64,000 nt of DNA from Vibrio porteresiae DSM 19223 (GTDB taxonomy: Bacteria; Pseudomonadota; Gammaproteobacteria; Enterobacterales; Vibrionaceae), in the NCBI RefSeq assembly GCF_024347055.1, contig NZ_AP024896.1, positions 682,001-746,000 of the forward strand. Reading direction: 5' to 3'. Below, piece by piece: positions 36,197 to 45,391 of this stretch. The notes under the pieces are model-generated. The model saw only the letters and a list, made by a program, of their open reading frames with translations. It did not search any database and was not told where the DNA came from. Made by a program: the position numbers and the translations under genes. Within the stretch, counting starts at the first letter, position 1. Each line of letters begins with the position of its first letter.

Positions 36197-37279
36197 ATGA
36201 CTATGGATATGTCAAAAGAGATAAAGAAGGCGCAGTTAAGCGAGGCGGTTTCTAGCAAGCAGGTCGAGATTGCGGCAGAACAATACGACACTCTCAGTGA
36301 TGAAGAGATAACCAAGCTGGCGAAATGTGCATTGCAAAATTACGCCAAGGAGTATCAAGGCGAGCTGAGCTTATTATGCCGCTCGGAAAATGCGACATTT
36401 AAAGTGGCTACAGCGGATAAACAATATGCGCTGCGAATTCATCGTCCTAACTATCACGATAAGCTGAGTATTGAGAGTGAATTGGCATGGCTCGCAGCGC
36501 TCAAGCTGCAGGGGATAGTGACACCGAATCCGATCGAAAATTGTGCGGGAGAGCGGGTTCAAACGCTTGATGTGTCGGAGCAGGAACAGCGCCATGCGGT
36601 ATTGTTCGATTGGATCGATGGCACTATGCCGACCACCGATGTTGATCCCAAAGCCTACCAAGCATTAGGGGCGATCATGGCGCGCTTACATATGCAAAGT
36701 ATTCAGTGGCATAAGCCAACGGGTTTTAAGCGGTTGGTATGGAATCACCACAATATGGTAGGTCAACAAGGCTACTGGGGCGCATGGTCGGATGTCGCAG
36801 GTTTAAGCAAGAGTGACATTGAGCTCATCGAGCAAGTTCTCGATATCATTGCTCGCCAACTGACCTATTACGGTAAAGCACCTGACCGCTATGGTTTAAT
36901 TCATGCAGACCTTCGTTTAACTAACTTACTGATGCATGAAGAGGGGACGCGAGTTATCGACTTTGACGACTGTGGTCTTGGTTGGTTCATGCACGATGCT
37001 GCGGCTGCCATCAGCTTTTATGAGCATCATCCGCTACGCGATGAGTGGCTGAAAAATTGGCTACTTGGATATCAATCAGTGCGTGCCTTAACGGCTCATG
37101 ACTTGACGATTTTGCCCGTGATGATCATGCAACGTCGGATCCAGCTTCTGGCGTGGGTGGGTTCACATAGCGATACCGAGATGGCGCAAAGCCTAGGCGA
37201 TGATTGGATTTACGAAACGGTTCGTCTGTGTCGTGAATTTCTCGACCAAGAGTTAATGGCGCTACCGCAGGCGGTTTAA
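36197..37279 (+). CDS. APH-family small-molecule kinase (hydroxylysine/ethanolamine-kinase-like)
   Basis: 360 residues from ATG 36197 behind CAGGAGGCG. The aminoglycoside-phosphotransferase fold shows the catalytic HADLRLTNLL (HxDxxxxN) and metal-binding VIDFDDCG. The N-terminal nucleotide fold contains LLCRSENATFKVA and QYALRIHRPNYHD. This subgroup phosphorylates amino alcohols or related metabolites. It lies divergent from the class III PLP enzyme and before an AraC regulator, so it probably makes the phospho-substrate that the PLP enzyme then cleaves. Confidence 0.78.
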   Translation: MTMDMSKEIKKAQLSEAVSSKQVEIAAEQYDTLSDEEITKLAKCALQNYAKEYQGELSLLCRSENATFKVATADKQYALRIHRPNYHDKLSIESELAWLAALKLQGIVTPNPIENCAGERVQTLDVSEQEQRHAVLFDWIDGTMPTTDVDPKAYQALGAIMARLHMQSIQWHKPTGFKRLVWNHHNMVGQQGYWGAWSDVAGLSKSDIELIEQVLDIIARQLTYYGKAPDRYGLIHADLRLTNLLMHEEGTRVIDFDDCGLGWFMHDAAAAISFYEHHPLRDEWLKNWLLGYQSVRALTAHDLTILPVMIMQRRIQLLAWVGSHSDTEMAQSLGDDWIYETVRLCREFLDQELMALPQAV

Positions 37280-37301
37280 ACCGCCGTTAGGACGTTTGCG
37301 A

Positions 37302-37337
37302 GGCGAATGCACAGTGAGAGTGCGTTCGCCTTTTTTT
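37302..37337 (+). terminator. Terminator after the kinase gene
   Basis: GGCGAATGCAC and GTGCGTTCGCC pair with one mismatch and are followed by seven T residues. Confidence 0.87.
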
Positions 37338-37496
37338 GCACCATCGATAACAGAGTGAATCTTGCTTTTTCAGTGGCCATATTTAAATACTTATTGAATA
37401 TCAGATAGATAGTTCGGGATGTAATCGATCTGCTGTTGGTGTGATTTTTGCAACTCGTTTCCTATTAAGTGGCACATCGTTAGTGGGGAACAAGTC

Positions 37497-38552
37497 ATGC
37501 CTTATTCCAATCTCAATCCAACCAACATGATGACGCACAGCGGGATAGCGGCGACCAATCGTGGCGTATTAGCGGCTGCAGCGACGGGCTTAGATGGGTT
37601 TATTCGCCAAATGGGCGGTAATACTGATACGATTTTGGGGCGCAGTGGTGTGGATCCGGAATGGCTGATGCAACCCACTTCCAGTCTCACTTTGGTGAGT
37701 TATTGTGAAGTGTTGGAACAGGCTGCTCAAGCGACAGGATGCGATCATTTCGGTCTCTATTATGGCAAACAGTTTATGCCGCAGCAGTTGGGTTTGCTTG
37801 GTTATATTGGTCTGTGCTCACCAACGGTAGGCGAGGCAATCCAAAACGTGGCGCGCTGTTTTCACTGGCATCAACATGACACCTTTACCCAATGGGTTGA
37901 GCAAAAAGAGGCATGGCGTTTTGACTATCAGATTCGCCATGGGGCGATTATGGCTCGTCGCCAGGATGCGGAGCTGACCATGGGAATGATCGTTAATTTA
38001 GTGCGCCAAGCTGCGGGCCTGCATTGGGCTCCCAAGGAAGTTCACTTCGAACATCCTGCTCCTAGCGATTGGCATGAACACTGTAAGGTGTTTGATGCCC
38101 CAGTTTATTTCAATCAACCTTTTAACTCGCTCGTGATTGCGAAAAGTGTATTGCAGCGCCCGATGCCGTCGCACGATCCGCTGTTATTGCCTTTGATGTT
38201 TGCGGCACTTTCGCAGATCAATTCCACACCTACACGCCAAAGCATGACCGAACAGGTCAGCGCCCATATACAACATCAGCTAGCGCAAGGTGAGCCCCAA
38301 TTGGAGGCGATTGCACTGCAAATGGGGATTACCCGGATGTCTCTGCAGCGGCAATTACGTCAAGAGCAACAATCTTTTCGACAACTGGTGGAGCAAGTGC
38401 GCTGCGCGATGGCCAAGCAATATCTGCAGCAAGATCAACTGGCAATCACCGATCTGGGGATGATGTTGGGGTATTCAGAAACCAGTGCTTTTTCAAGAGC
38501 ATTTCGCCGTTGGTTTGGCGTCAGTCCAAGCCGCTATCGCCGGCAAAGTTAA
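37497..38552 (+). CDS. AraC-family regulator with Arabinose_bd-type N domain
   Basis: 351 residues. Residues about 25-210 form the OruR/PchR-like ligand domain (Arabinose_bd), and residues 255-350 carry two AraC helix-turn-helix units: LEAIALQMGITRMSLQRQLRQEQQSF and ITDLGMMLGYSETSAFSRAFRRWFGVSPSRYR. Regulators of this type usually activate neighbouring amino-acid catabolic genes. The preceding kinase and the divergent PLP enzyme are the natural targets. Confidence 0.88.
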   Translation: MPYSNLNPTNMMTHSGIAATNRGVLAAAATGLDGFIRQMGGNTDTILGRSGVDPEWLMQPTSSLTLVSYCEVLEQAAQATGCDHFGLYYGKQFMPQQLGLLGYIGLCSPTVGEAIQNVARCFHWHQHDTFTQWVEQKEAWRFDYQIRHGAIMARRQDAELTMGMIVNLVRQAAGLHWAPKEVHFEHPAPSDWHEHCKVFDAPVYFNQPFNSLVIAKSVLQRPMPSHDPLLLPLMFAALSQINSTPTRQSMTEQVSAHIQHQLAQGEPQLEAIALQMGITRMSLQRQLRQEQQSFRQLVEQVRCAMAKQYLQQDQLAITDLGMMLGYSETSAFSRAFRRWFGVSPSRYRRQS

Positions 38553-38600
38553 ATCGTCAAAATGAATAGCGATGCTGCGATGCGCAACTAACGACTCTTG

Positions 38601-39392
38601 CTATTTGCGCCAAGGAAACGGTGTCTCATCGTGACGTAAGGTAAGAATTTCTACCCCCTCTTTGGTCACTGCGAGGGTGTGCTCAAACTGGGCTGAAAGC
38701 TGGTTATCACAGGTGACCACCGTCCAACCATCTTTTAAGGTAATAACCCGGTTACTGCCTTGATTGACCACAGGTTCAACGGTAAAAGTCATGCCTGGCT
38801 CGATAATAAAGCCAGTTTTAGGTAGACCAAAGTGCAGGATTTGCGGCGCTTCATGCATCATCCGACCAATACCATGACCGCAGAATTCCCGCACCACACT
38901 GTAACCTTGGCTTTCAACAAACTGGCTAATCGCATAACCGATATCACCAGAATGAGCTCCGGGGAATACTTGCTCTATGCCTTTCCACATCGCCTGATTG
39001 GCCACAGTGACGAGGCGCTGTGCTTCGCTGCTGGCTTCAGGCATCACATAGGTTTTATTGGAATCGACGATAAAGCCATTTTTCTCTAACGTAATGTCGA
39101 TATTAAGGATATCGGTTGAGGCAATCACCATCTCGGCACTGGGCATGCCATGACACGCCACATGGTTAGGTGAGGCGTTGGTGCAAAATGGGTAGCCATA
39201 AGCGCCGATACTGGCAGGGGTGGCTTTGAGTTCATGACGAATAAACTGCTCGGTGAGGCTATCGAGTTCTAGGGTGGTGATACCGGGTTTGACCTTCTCA
39301 TCGAGCATGGCAAACACCTCGGCCAACAGAGCGCCGCTTTCGCGCATTAACCGCATTTCATAATCGGTTTTAAGAGTGACCTCAGGTCTCAC
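38601..39392 (-). CDS. map: Type I methionine aminopeptidase (paralogue)
   Basis: 263 residues with all five metal ligands of the pita-bread fold: the two Asp in NIDITLEKNGFIVDSN, His in CGHGIGRMMHEAP, Glu in FTVEPVV and Glu in AQFEHTL. The substrate-site His sits in ACHGMP. It removes initiator Met from nascent proteins. The usual copy sits before rpsB; this one is isolated and diverged (NASPNHVACHG replaces the usual INEVVCHG), so I read it as a second map gene. Confidence 0.88.
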   Translation of the reverse strand: MRPEVTLKTDYEMRLMRESGALLAEVFAMLDEKVKPGITTLELDSLTEQFIRHELKATPASIGAYGYPFCTNASPNHVACHGMPSAEMVIASTDILNIDITLEKNGFIVDSNKTYVMPEASSEAQRLVTVANQAMWKGIEQVFPGAHSGDIGYAISQFVESQGYSVVREFCGHGIGRMMHEAPQILHFGLPKTGFIIEPGMTFTVEPVVNQGSNRVITLKDGWTVVTCDNQLSAQFEHTLAVTKEGVEILTLRHDETPFPWRK

Positions 39393-39719
39393 GGTGTTTC
39401 CTCAAGGGTGCTCACAATATTTCTGTGTGAATCCGCCAGATTGATTAAAAATAGTTCTGTTATATTAGAATGTTAGGTCGAATTTGTGATCTTGTCACTT
39501 CTAAGATTGCTATTTTGCATAAGAAACTGAGTTTGTATTCATTGTGAGAAGTTGTTACGTGGCTCGCATCTCCAACTGGGCAAAACTCGTTACAATAGTG
39601 TCACTAGTAAAAACAGTCACTTATGTTATGGCAATCGGTTAAGTAACTGTGACTGTTTTCGATATAAAGGAACAACACACTGAGGGCGGAGCCTGAGTGT
39701 GCGAGAAAAAGGAAGGGTC
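39393..39719. other. Intergenic region with an 11-bp inverted repeat before the RNase gene
   Basis: 327 bp between divergent genes. AAAACAGTCAC (39610-39620) and GTGACTGTTTT (39649-39659) form a perfect stem with a 28-base loop about 60 bp before the RNase T2 start. It may be a leader hairpin or an operator. Confidence 0.6.
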
Positions 39720-40700
39720 ATGAAGCAAGGTTTTATCATCGGTTTGGGTTTGTTGGTTTGTTCATCTTATGGATGGGCGGAACCCATCAAAGGGACCTTT
39801 TCTGCATCGTTAATCTGTCCTGCCTACAAAAGCATCAAAAAGCAGGATAATCCAGAGAATGTGATGACTGAAGTCGCCGCGATTTACCCTGTGGTGGCTG
39901 AAAATAAACCCGGTGGCAATTGGCTGCTTTTGGAATTTCCCAATCAAGATCCTAAGCAGCGTTGGGTCAGCCGTTCCTGTGGGATTGTTTCGATTAATAC
40001 CCATGCCGCAGATAAAGAGAGCCTGGGCATGAGTGAAGAGTGCCATGTCGCCAATACCTACGATTCTTATGTTCTCTCCATGAGTTGGCAAGCAGGCTTT
40101 TGTGAACACGTCAACTATCGTGGTACCAAAGCCGAGTGCGACCATCTGAATAGTGGCACATTGAGTGTTTCGAACCTGACCATTCACGGTTTATGGCCTA
40201 ACAAATCCGAATGTGGAATTCATTACGACAGCTGCGCGACAACCCCACTCAATTTGCGTGATGAGACAGTGAAAGCCATTTCTCCTTGGATGCCCAACTT
40301 TTATTATTCGACCGATTTTGGTTCGCATGAGTGGCTTAAACATGGCACTTGCCAAGCATTGGATGACGACAGCTATTTTATGCAGATGAAACAGTTAGTG
40401 GAAAAGTTTGACCAGTCGGAGCTAGGCAATTTCATCCGTCATCATTTGGCGCAAGAAGTCAAAACCGCAACGATGAAAAGCGATCTGGCGAAAGTGATGG
40501 GAAAAGAGGTCGTAGATAAAATCCAACTCTCTTGTTCTGGCAGGGTGAAGAAATACCTAAGTGAAATCCGCGTTCAATTGCCTAAATCACTCAATATGGA
40601 TGCAGAGATTCCGCAGTTAGTCTCGGGAGCGAAAACGGTGGACTCCTTTGCTGGCAACTGCGGTAAACAGTTCTATGTTGAAGCACCGGGAATTCAATAG
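39720..40700 (+). CDS. Secreted RNase T2 family ribonuclease
   Basis: 326 residues from ATG 39720 with AAGGAAGGG in front. A Sec signal peptide ends near YGWA (residue 20). The T2 motifs are intact: CAS1 LTIHGLWP with His156, and CAS2 SHEWLKHGTC with His203, Glu204 and His208. Members such as E. coli RNase I degrade RNA in the periplasm or outside the cell without base specificity. The N-terminal ~100 residues before the T2 core form an extra domain (CPAYKSIKK..., cysteine-containing) seen in some marine relatives. A terminator follows. Confidence 0.9.
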   Translation: MKQGFIIGLGLLVCSSYGWAEPIKGTFSASLICPAYKSIKKQDNPENVMTEVAAIYPVVAENKPGGNWLLLEFPNQDPKQRWVSRSCGIVSINTHAADKESLGMSEECHVANTYDSYVLSMSWQAGFCEHVNYRGTKAECDHLNSGTLSVSNLTIHGLWPNKSECGIHYDSCATTPLNLRDETVKAISPWMPNFYYSTDFGSHEWLKHGTCQALDDDSYFMQMKQLVEKFDQSELGNFIRHHLAQEVKTATMKSDLAKVMGKEVVDKIQLSCSGRVKKYLSEIRVQLPKSLNMDAEIPQLVSGAKTVDSFAGNCGKQFYVEAPGIQ

Positions 40701-40730
40701 GTGTCGACGGGTAAAAAGGTTCGAAAATAA

Positions 40731-40757
40731 AAAACCGAGGCTTGAGCCTCGGTTTTT
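40731..40757. terminator. Bidirectional terminator between RNase T2 gene and hypothetical operon
   Basis: AAAACCGAGGC and GCCTCGGTTTT pair around TTGA with flanking A and T runs. Confidence 0.9.
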
Positions 40758-40794
40758 ATGGTATTGGCAACCCGCTTTCCATTAGCGCTAAACA

Positions 40795-41484
40795 CTATTT
40801 TGAGCTGCGTTTGGCACGAGTTTTTATCACCCGATAATCGAGCGCTGCGAAATACTCTTCACGATAGAGCGTCGATTCCACCATCTGCTGCGGCACACTT
40901 AGACGGACTAACGTTCCTGCGCGAGCAATGGTTTTGGCATTTGGGCCAGCGACATACGAGATATCGCCTTTTTTGACCGTGATGCCTTTGTGCATGATAG
41001 GGGTAAAATTGATGTTCAACCCTTTTACCAGCTCAACACCAAACAGGGTCAGCTCTTTTTGCGGCGCGGTGATGGTCTCTTTAAACAGCACTTCTACGGT
41101 CACTGGTTTAGAGTGCACAATGGTCTCTAAGTGAGATACCTGATCTTTAACCGAACCCGAAAACACCCATTCATTGATCACCGGTTCCCATTTGCCTCCT
41201 AAGCGCAAACACTCCTTATAAGTGAAGCGGTTTTTCGGCCCTGCGTTCAGCGTGCAAATCTCGATCGAATGCTGTTCGGCAACGGGGAGGGTTAAACGAA
41301 ATACGCAATCTTTACCGCGATGTTCGTATCGGTCGGTGACCTCTTCAACATGCAGAGTGCTTTTGCCAAGGGGCAAGTCACGGCTGTTTTCATCAATCAC
41401 GATGCGACAATAGCGCGAGGCAATGTTATCGACACTGCAGCGAAAATAGTGTTCTTGTCGCTCTAAGACATTAAAATCGCGCAT
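40795..41484 (-). CDS. Hypothetical protein, third gene of a replication-like operon
   Basis: 229 residues, beta-rich and soluble; no family recognised. The stretch ECLRLGGKWEPVINEWVF has the spaced Gly-Lys-Trp and Trp-Val-Phe pattern seen in short domains of some DNA-processing proteins; this is only a resemblance. Its ATG overlaps the TAA of the upstream gene by one base (TAATG), so the two are translationally coupled. The C-terminus is basic (RVIKTRAKRSSK). Confidence 0.65.
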   Translation of the reverse strand: MRDFNVLERQEHYFRCSVDNIASRYCRIVIDENSRDLPLGKSTLHVEEVTDRYEHRGKDCVFRLTLPVAEQHSIEICTLNAGPKNRFTYKECLRLGGKWEPVINEWVFSGSVKDQVSHLETIVHSKPVTVEVLFKETITAPQKELTLFGVELVKGLNINFTPIMHKGITVKKGDISYVAGPNAKTIARAGTLVRLSVPQQMVESTLYREEYFAALDYRVIKTRAKRSSK

Positions 41485-42398
41485 TAAACCTCACCAGCCG
41501 AGCTTGTGTTATGACCACGCTCTTGAGCTATCTCTTCCGCTGTCACATCACTTATCTCTGGTGTTTGGGATTTTTTCTCACGCAGCATCTGCACAATACG
41601 TTCCCCTAGTGGGTTTTGAAACGCTTTGCCCTGCGCAATCATTTGGTCAATCTCTTTATCGTGTTCATTGGTGCTTTCAACATCAATAAACGCACTGATA
41701 CGCGCACGTTCTTCTTCCAGTTTTTTATCCATGTCTTCAAGAATCACTTCACGAAACCACTGCGTGTATTTTCGGTTAAATTCCGCTTCAAAGTTACGTT
41801 CAGAGAAACTGCGGACTTCGCGCATTTTGTAGCGTTTGATAAATAGCTCGACGCGATCCAATTCATCAATCGGCACGGGGTGATGAAACAGATGCTGACG
41901 CGCTTTGTACATCATCTCTTTGGTTGGCGAGTTAGCCAACTGGCGCAGGCGAATCAAGGATGGTGGCCATTCACGGTCTTCATCAAGGCGTTCAAGCAGG
42001 TTGGCTTCTAAGCGTTTGTAGGATTCAGGCGTTAAGCTGGCAGCAAACTTCATAAAATGCACGTCTGGCTCATCGCCAAAGAAGACTTTCATCTTTGAAT
42101 CAAAGGCTTGCATCAGCATAAACCAAACTTTAAGAATCTGTTTGCTTTTGCCTTTTTCTTTATAAGCATCCAGCGCTTGTTTCGAATTCTGGTTGATAGT
42201 ACGTGAACTATCGATTTCGCTAGTTTGGCGCTGCGCAGGGTAGCCTGCAGGCGTTTGCCCGTGGTTGGTTGCTGGCGTGTTTACGCCCGCATTCGAACCA
42301 CGATTTTGTTTAGAAAGTTTACCCAACTGCGCAAGACGTTCTTCAAAGGAAACCCCAAGACTGGCAATATCTTTCGGCTTGTTGAAGTTATCTGACAT
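41484..42398 (-). CDS. Hypothetical helical protein, possible helicase-loader-like
   Basis: 304 residues. Residues 1-85 are low-complexity (Asn, Ser, Thr, Gln, Pro rich). The rest is helical and charged, with KVWFMLMQAFDSKMKVFFGDE and EDREWPPSLIRLRQLANSPT. A WPPSL-type motif after an acidic helix is reminiscent of lambda P-like loaders (WPPxxxEF...C), but the match is weak. It lies between a winged-helix protein and a third unknown gene in one operon. I do not claim a function. Confidence 0.65.
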   Translation of the reverse strand: MSDNFNKPKDIASLGVSFEERLAQLGKLSKQNRGSNAGVNTPATNHGQTPAGYPAQRQTSEIDSSRTINQNSKQALDAYKEKGKSKQILKVWFMLMQAFDSKMKVFFGDEPDVHFMKFAASLTPESYKRLEANLLERLDEDREWPPSLIRLRQLANSPTKEMMYKARQHLFHHPVPIDELDRVELFIKRYKMREVRSFSERNFEAEFNRKYTQWFREVILEDMDKKLEEERARISAFIDVESTNEHDKEIDQMIAQGKAFQNPLGERIVQMLREKKSQTPEISDVTAEEIAQERGHNTSSAGEV

Positions 42399-42447
42399 AC
42401 AATCAATCCTTTATCATTATGGTGTTAAGTGGGCCGAAGTAGACAAA

Positions 42448-43188
42448 CTAGTCGTCGTGCTCATCATATAAATAATCTTGGTACTTTTGTTCAAAAGCAC
42501 TGAGAGCGGATTGTTTGGCTGGGCGAAATGGCGCGTTCTGTTCCAAATTGGAAAAGGACTGGCCTTTAAAGTAATCGATCTTCTGATGCAGTCGATTGAT
42601 CAGTTGAGTTTGAGAAAAGATTTTTTCCCCGGTGCCGTGCACATCTACGACAAACGCATCCCAGATATCTTGGCGACCATGCACCCCTTTTTTAAACATC
42701 AAGCCTTCAGCCCAATCGGGAATTTTTTCCATGTAGATCTCAAGAACATTGTATTGCTTCTCTTCTCGGCTGCGGTTAAGCGGAGTGATCTGCGAACGTT
42801 GGCTGCGATTGAGTTTGCCGTGATTGGTTTTTTTGTTTTGATTTAGGCGCTCGTTTTGCTCGCGCGCTTTTTCCATCAAATCCATTTCCATCACTGGCAG
42901 GGTGCGGGTTTGTGGCCCATCGATGGTGAGTGCACCGGAGAACATTTCGGTATCACGCTGTGGCTCCCGCGGTGGCAGTTTGACCAACTTCACCCAAGAG
43001 TTAGCGAAATGGCTAAGAACGGTTTTGACCATCCCTGCGTTCATTGATGTAAGCTCTGCTAGCTCCGCGACAGACGTTTCGAAATTTCCTTTTCTGTCCG
43101 CCAATTCAGCTAAAGCCAGTAGCAGCAGCTTATCTTCGACTTTATCTGTTCGATAATTCCATACTAAGTGGGTCAATTTAGAAGACAT
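42448..43188 (-). CDS. Winged-helix protein resembling phage replication initiators
   Basis: 246 residues. Residues about 1-75 form a winged helix (DKLLLLALAELADRKGNFETSVAELAELTSMNAGMVKTVLSHF) of the kind at the N-terminus of phage O-like replisome organisers and HTH_36 proteins. A basic Asn/Arg-rich linker (about 115-145) leads to a C-terminal part with no recognised fold. It is the first gene of a three-gene operon; the next gene starts 49 bp on. No phage structural or integrase genes are nearby, so this may be a domesticated module. Confidence 0.65.
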   Translation of the reverse strand: MSSKLTHLVWNYRTDKVEDKLLLLALAELADRKGNFETSVAELAELTSMNAGMVKTVLSHFANSWVKLVKLPPREPQRDTEMFSGALTIDGPQTRTLPVMEMDLMEKAREQNERLNQNKKTNHGKLNRSQRSQITPLNRSREEKQYNVLEIYMEKIPDWAEGLMFKKGVHGRQDIWDAFVVDVHGTGEKIFSQTQLINRLHQKIDYFKGQSFSNLEQNAPFRPAKQSALSAFEQKYQDYLYDEHDD

Positions 43189-43448
43189 TTAAGACACCTC
43201 AATTACACATATTTCTATTATCGACAGCGGGTATTATCGTTAATTGCACTGAGATAATCAATGACGGATTCCCTTACCATTGCCCGTGAAAACTTAGGCA
43301 ATATCGCCTTGTAAGCTCGATGTTACCTAGCATTCCACCTTCGGACCTTCTCGCTTGGTCAGCGAGGTTGACCCATCTTGCGATTTCCCGTACTGAGTTC
43401 TTAGAGTATGGCTGCAGATGGTGTGTATCGATATTGCTACGGCAACTT
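43189..43448. other. Intergenic region between sgrR-like gene and the hypothetical operon
   Basis: 260 bp, likely holding the promoter of the leftward operon. CTCGCT/AGCGAG (43351-43356 with 43362-43367) forms a small hairpin. A minus-strand ORF crosses the region but shows nothing I recognise. Confidence 0.4.
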
Positions 43449-45245
43449 TCATTCATTAATGCGCAGCTGATCGGCATTATCTGGTGTAGCGTTTGGCAAA
43501 TACCAAGCCTTTGCCAAATCAAACCAGCCAAGGTTATTGAGGTGCACATCTTGAATTTGGGCTGGCGTGCTAAGGCTCATCCAATGATGAAAGAGCGGTT
43601 GTAAATAACCTTGTTCAAGCACTTGTTCTAATAAGGTTTGCGCAGAGAGAGCACCTTCTCGCCATTTGGTGAGCCAGGTTTCAAGCTGACCCTCATCGCC
43701 GCCGCTGATTGAGCGGCGAAGCAGTGGCGTTTCCAATAACCAAGCGCCAACATGCCAAGGCTCCGGTACGGGGAAATTCACGGTACCCAGCCATACGTCA
43801 GCTTGGGCATTGCCCGTAACCCAGTCTTGATAACTCAGTTCGAGTGTTTGCAGCTCAATTTGATGGCGCGCTAAAGCGGTTTTAATCAGGGGCTGCAAGT
43901 TCGCAAATTCTGGATGTTCAGTATGATACGCGATGGTCAGTGTACGCGCTTTCGGTAATCTTATTGGCGACGCTTTTACACCTTTTGCAGTATGTGTGAT
44001 GGCATGATGCCATTCGGGTAACAGACTAGAGGCGGGCACCCATAAATGGCGCACTGTGGCATCCAGTTGCGCTCCAAGCTGAAAAGGGTTGAGCTGCTCA
44101 CGCAGCCAATCACGCCTTGTTAGGCTACTTGCCCATGGACTTTCGCGGTCCCACAGTAAAAAGTAGCCGCCTTTTTCCACAAATCGTTCTTCACTGGCCA
44201 AGGGGGCGCTGGGTTTAAGCGCAAGAAAATCTTGATCGCTGGTACTGGAACTGAGCAGTGTGGCGTTAGTAGACTCATGTTGTAAGCCATGACTTAATAG
44301 ATTGGGCCATACCAGCAGTTCTATCTCATCCAATAATCCGCGTAGGCCAAAGTAGTGATCGAAAGCGGTTAAAGATAATCTCAGCTCATCATTGTATGAG
44401 ACGCGATAAGGCCCAGTACCAATAGGCAATGCATTAAACGGTGGGCTATCACGGTGTTGGCTTGGCACAATCAGTGCCTTAGTGTGGGCAAGCAGCAGTG
44501 GCAACCTCGCATCCGCTTGACTAAGGTGAATCACCACGCTGTGTGCTGGGCCAGGTTTTATAGCATCAATATGCTTAAACAGCGGATGCGTCTTGAGGCT
44601 TACTAAGCTGGCGATGACATCGCTTATTTGCAGTAAAGCCCCATCATGAAACAATATCCCTCGGCGCAGAAAAAACTGCCAAGTCAACGGATCAATTTGT
44701 TGCCAATGGTGTGCTAAGTCAGGTTCCACCGTACCTGCCTTTTCATCAATGCGAGTTAATCCATTGAAAATTTGCCTTACCAAATGGCGCTCAGAACGGC
44801 GCAGTTCCATCGTCGGATTCAAATTTAACATTGCTCGATAGTAGGGCACTCGCAGTGTTTGGCGTTCATCATTGGTGCTGACCCCAAGTTTGGATTGCAG
44901 CATAGGCAGCAGCAGATGCGGCTGTTCTTGGAGCAAATGCAGTGCACCGTTTAGGTTGCCACTCTCTAGTAATTCTCCTGCTTTTTCGATGATAAGGTGC
45001 TGTTCATCTTTTAGTAAGGTGAGGGTGGAGTGATGACCACGCCCCGGCTGGGATTGCCAACGAATCCATTGTTGCTGCTCCATATTGAGCAGTAATGTGC
45101 GCATGTGTCTTTTAGAACAACACAAAAAATCAGCAAGTTGCTGCAATGTGGTATCAACGGCGGTAAAACCGAATTGTTCTAGTAAACGACGATATTGTTG
45201 CTCTAAACGCGCAGAGCTCTTCGGTGGTGTTGGCGTGGTCGACAT
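43449..45245 (-). CDS. sgrR: SgrR-family transcriptional regulator with solute-binding domain
   Basis: 598 residues. Residues 1-115 form the SgrR_N winged helix (LADFLCCSKRHMRTLLLNMEQQQWIRWQSQPGRGH). The remainder is an SBP_bac_5 periplasmic-binding-like domain without a signal peptide (PYYRAMLNLNPTMELRRSERHLVRQIFNGLTRID), as in E. coli SgrR, which senses sugar-phosphate stress and activates sgrS. I do not see an SgrS-like RNA in the adjacent divergent gap, so the target here may differ. Other SgrR-family members control transporters. Confidence 0.82.
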   Translation of the reverse strand: MSTTPTPPKSSARLEQQYRRLLEQFGFTAVDTTLQQLADFLCCSKRHMRTLLLNMEQQQWIRWQSQPGRGHHSTLTLLKDEQHLIIEKAGELLESGNLNGALHLLQEQPHLLLPMLQSKLGVSTNDERQTLRVPYYRAMLNLNPTMELRRSERHLVRQIFNGLTRIDEKAGTVEPDLAHHWQQIDPLTWQFFLRRGILFHDGALLQISDVIASLVSLKTHPLFKHIDAIKPGPAHSVVIHLSQADARLPLLLAHTKALIVPSQHRDSPPFNALPIGTGPYRVSYNDELRLSLTAFDHYFGLRGLLDEIELLVWPNLLSHGLQHESTNATLLSSSTSDQDFLALKPSAPLASEERFVEKGGYFLLWDRESPWASSLTRRDWLREQLNPFQLGAQLDATVRHLWVPASSLLPEWHHAITHTAKGVKASPIRLPKARTLTIAYHTEHPEFANLQPLIKTALARHQIELQTLELSYQDWVTGNAQADVWLGTVNFPVPEPWHVGAWLLETPLLRRSISGGDEGQLETWLTKWREGALSAQTLLEQVLEQGYLQPLFHHWMSLSTPAQIQDVHLNNLGWFDLAKAWYLPNATPDNADQLRINE

Positions 45246-45391
45246 AAAAGATGAACTCTTTTTTCTTCAAGTCAGCAATTTTTTACTTCACTAATTTACG
45301 GCAAGCTGAAGTCACTCTCAAGAACAACGATGCGACGAACCTCTCTAACCGAGCTTTACGTCGCAAGTCTCAATCTTTAAAGGGGATCATC

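Noticed and set aside
43274..43549. Minus-strand ORF crossing the end of sgrR
   Set aside because: It overlaps the sgrR 3' end in another frame and shows no recognisable domain; the resemblance to transposase fragments was too vague to claim.
45246..45391. Possible SgrS small RNA next to sgrR
   Set aside because: I found no ptsG-complementary stretch and no terminator with T-run in the 146-bp divergent gap; only a GCGACG/CGTCGC stem is present.
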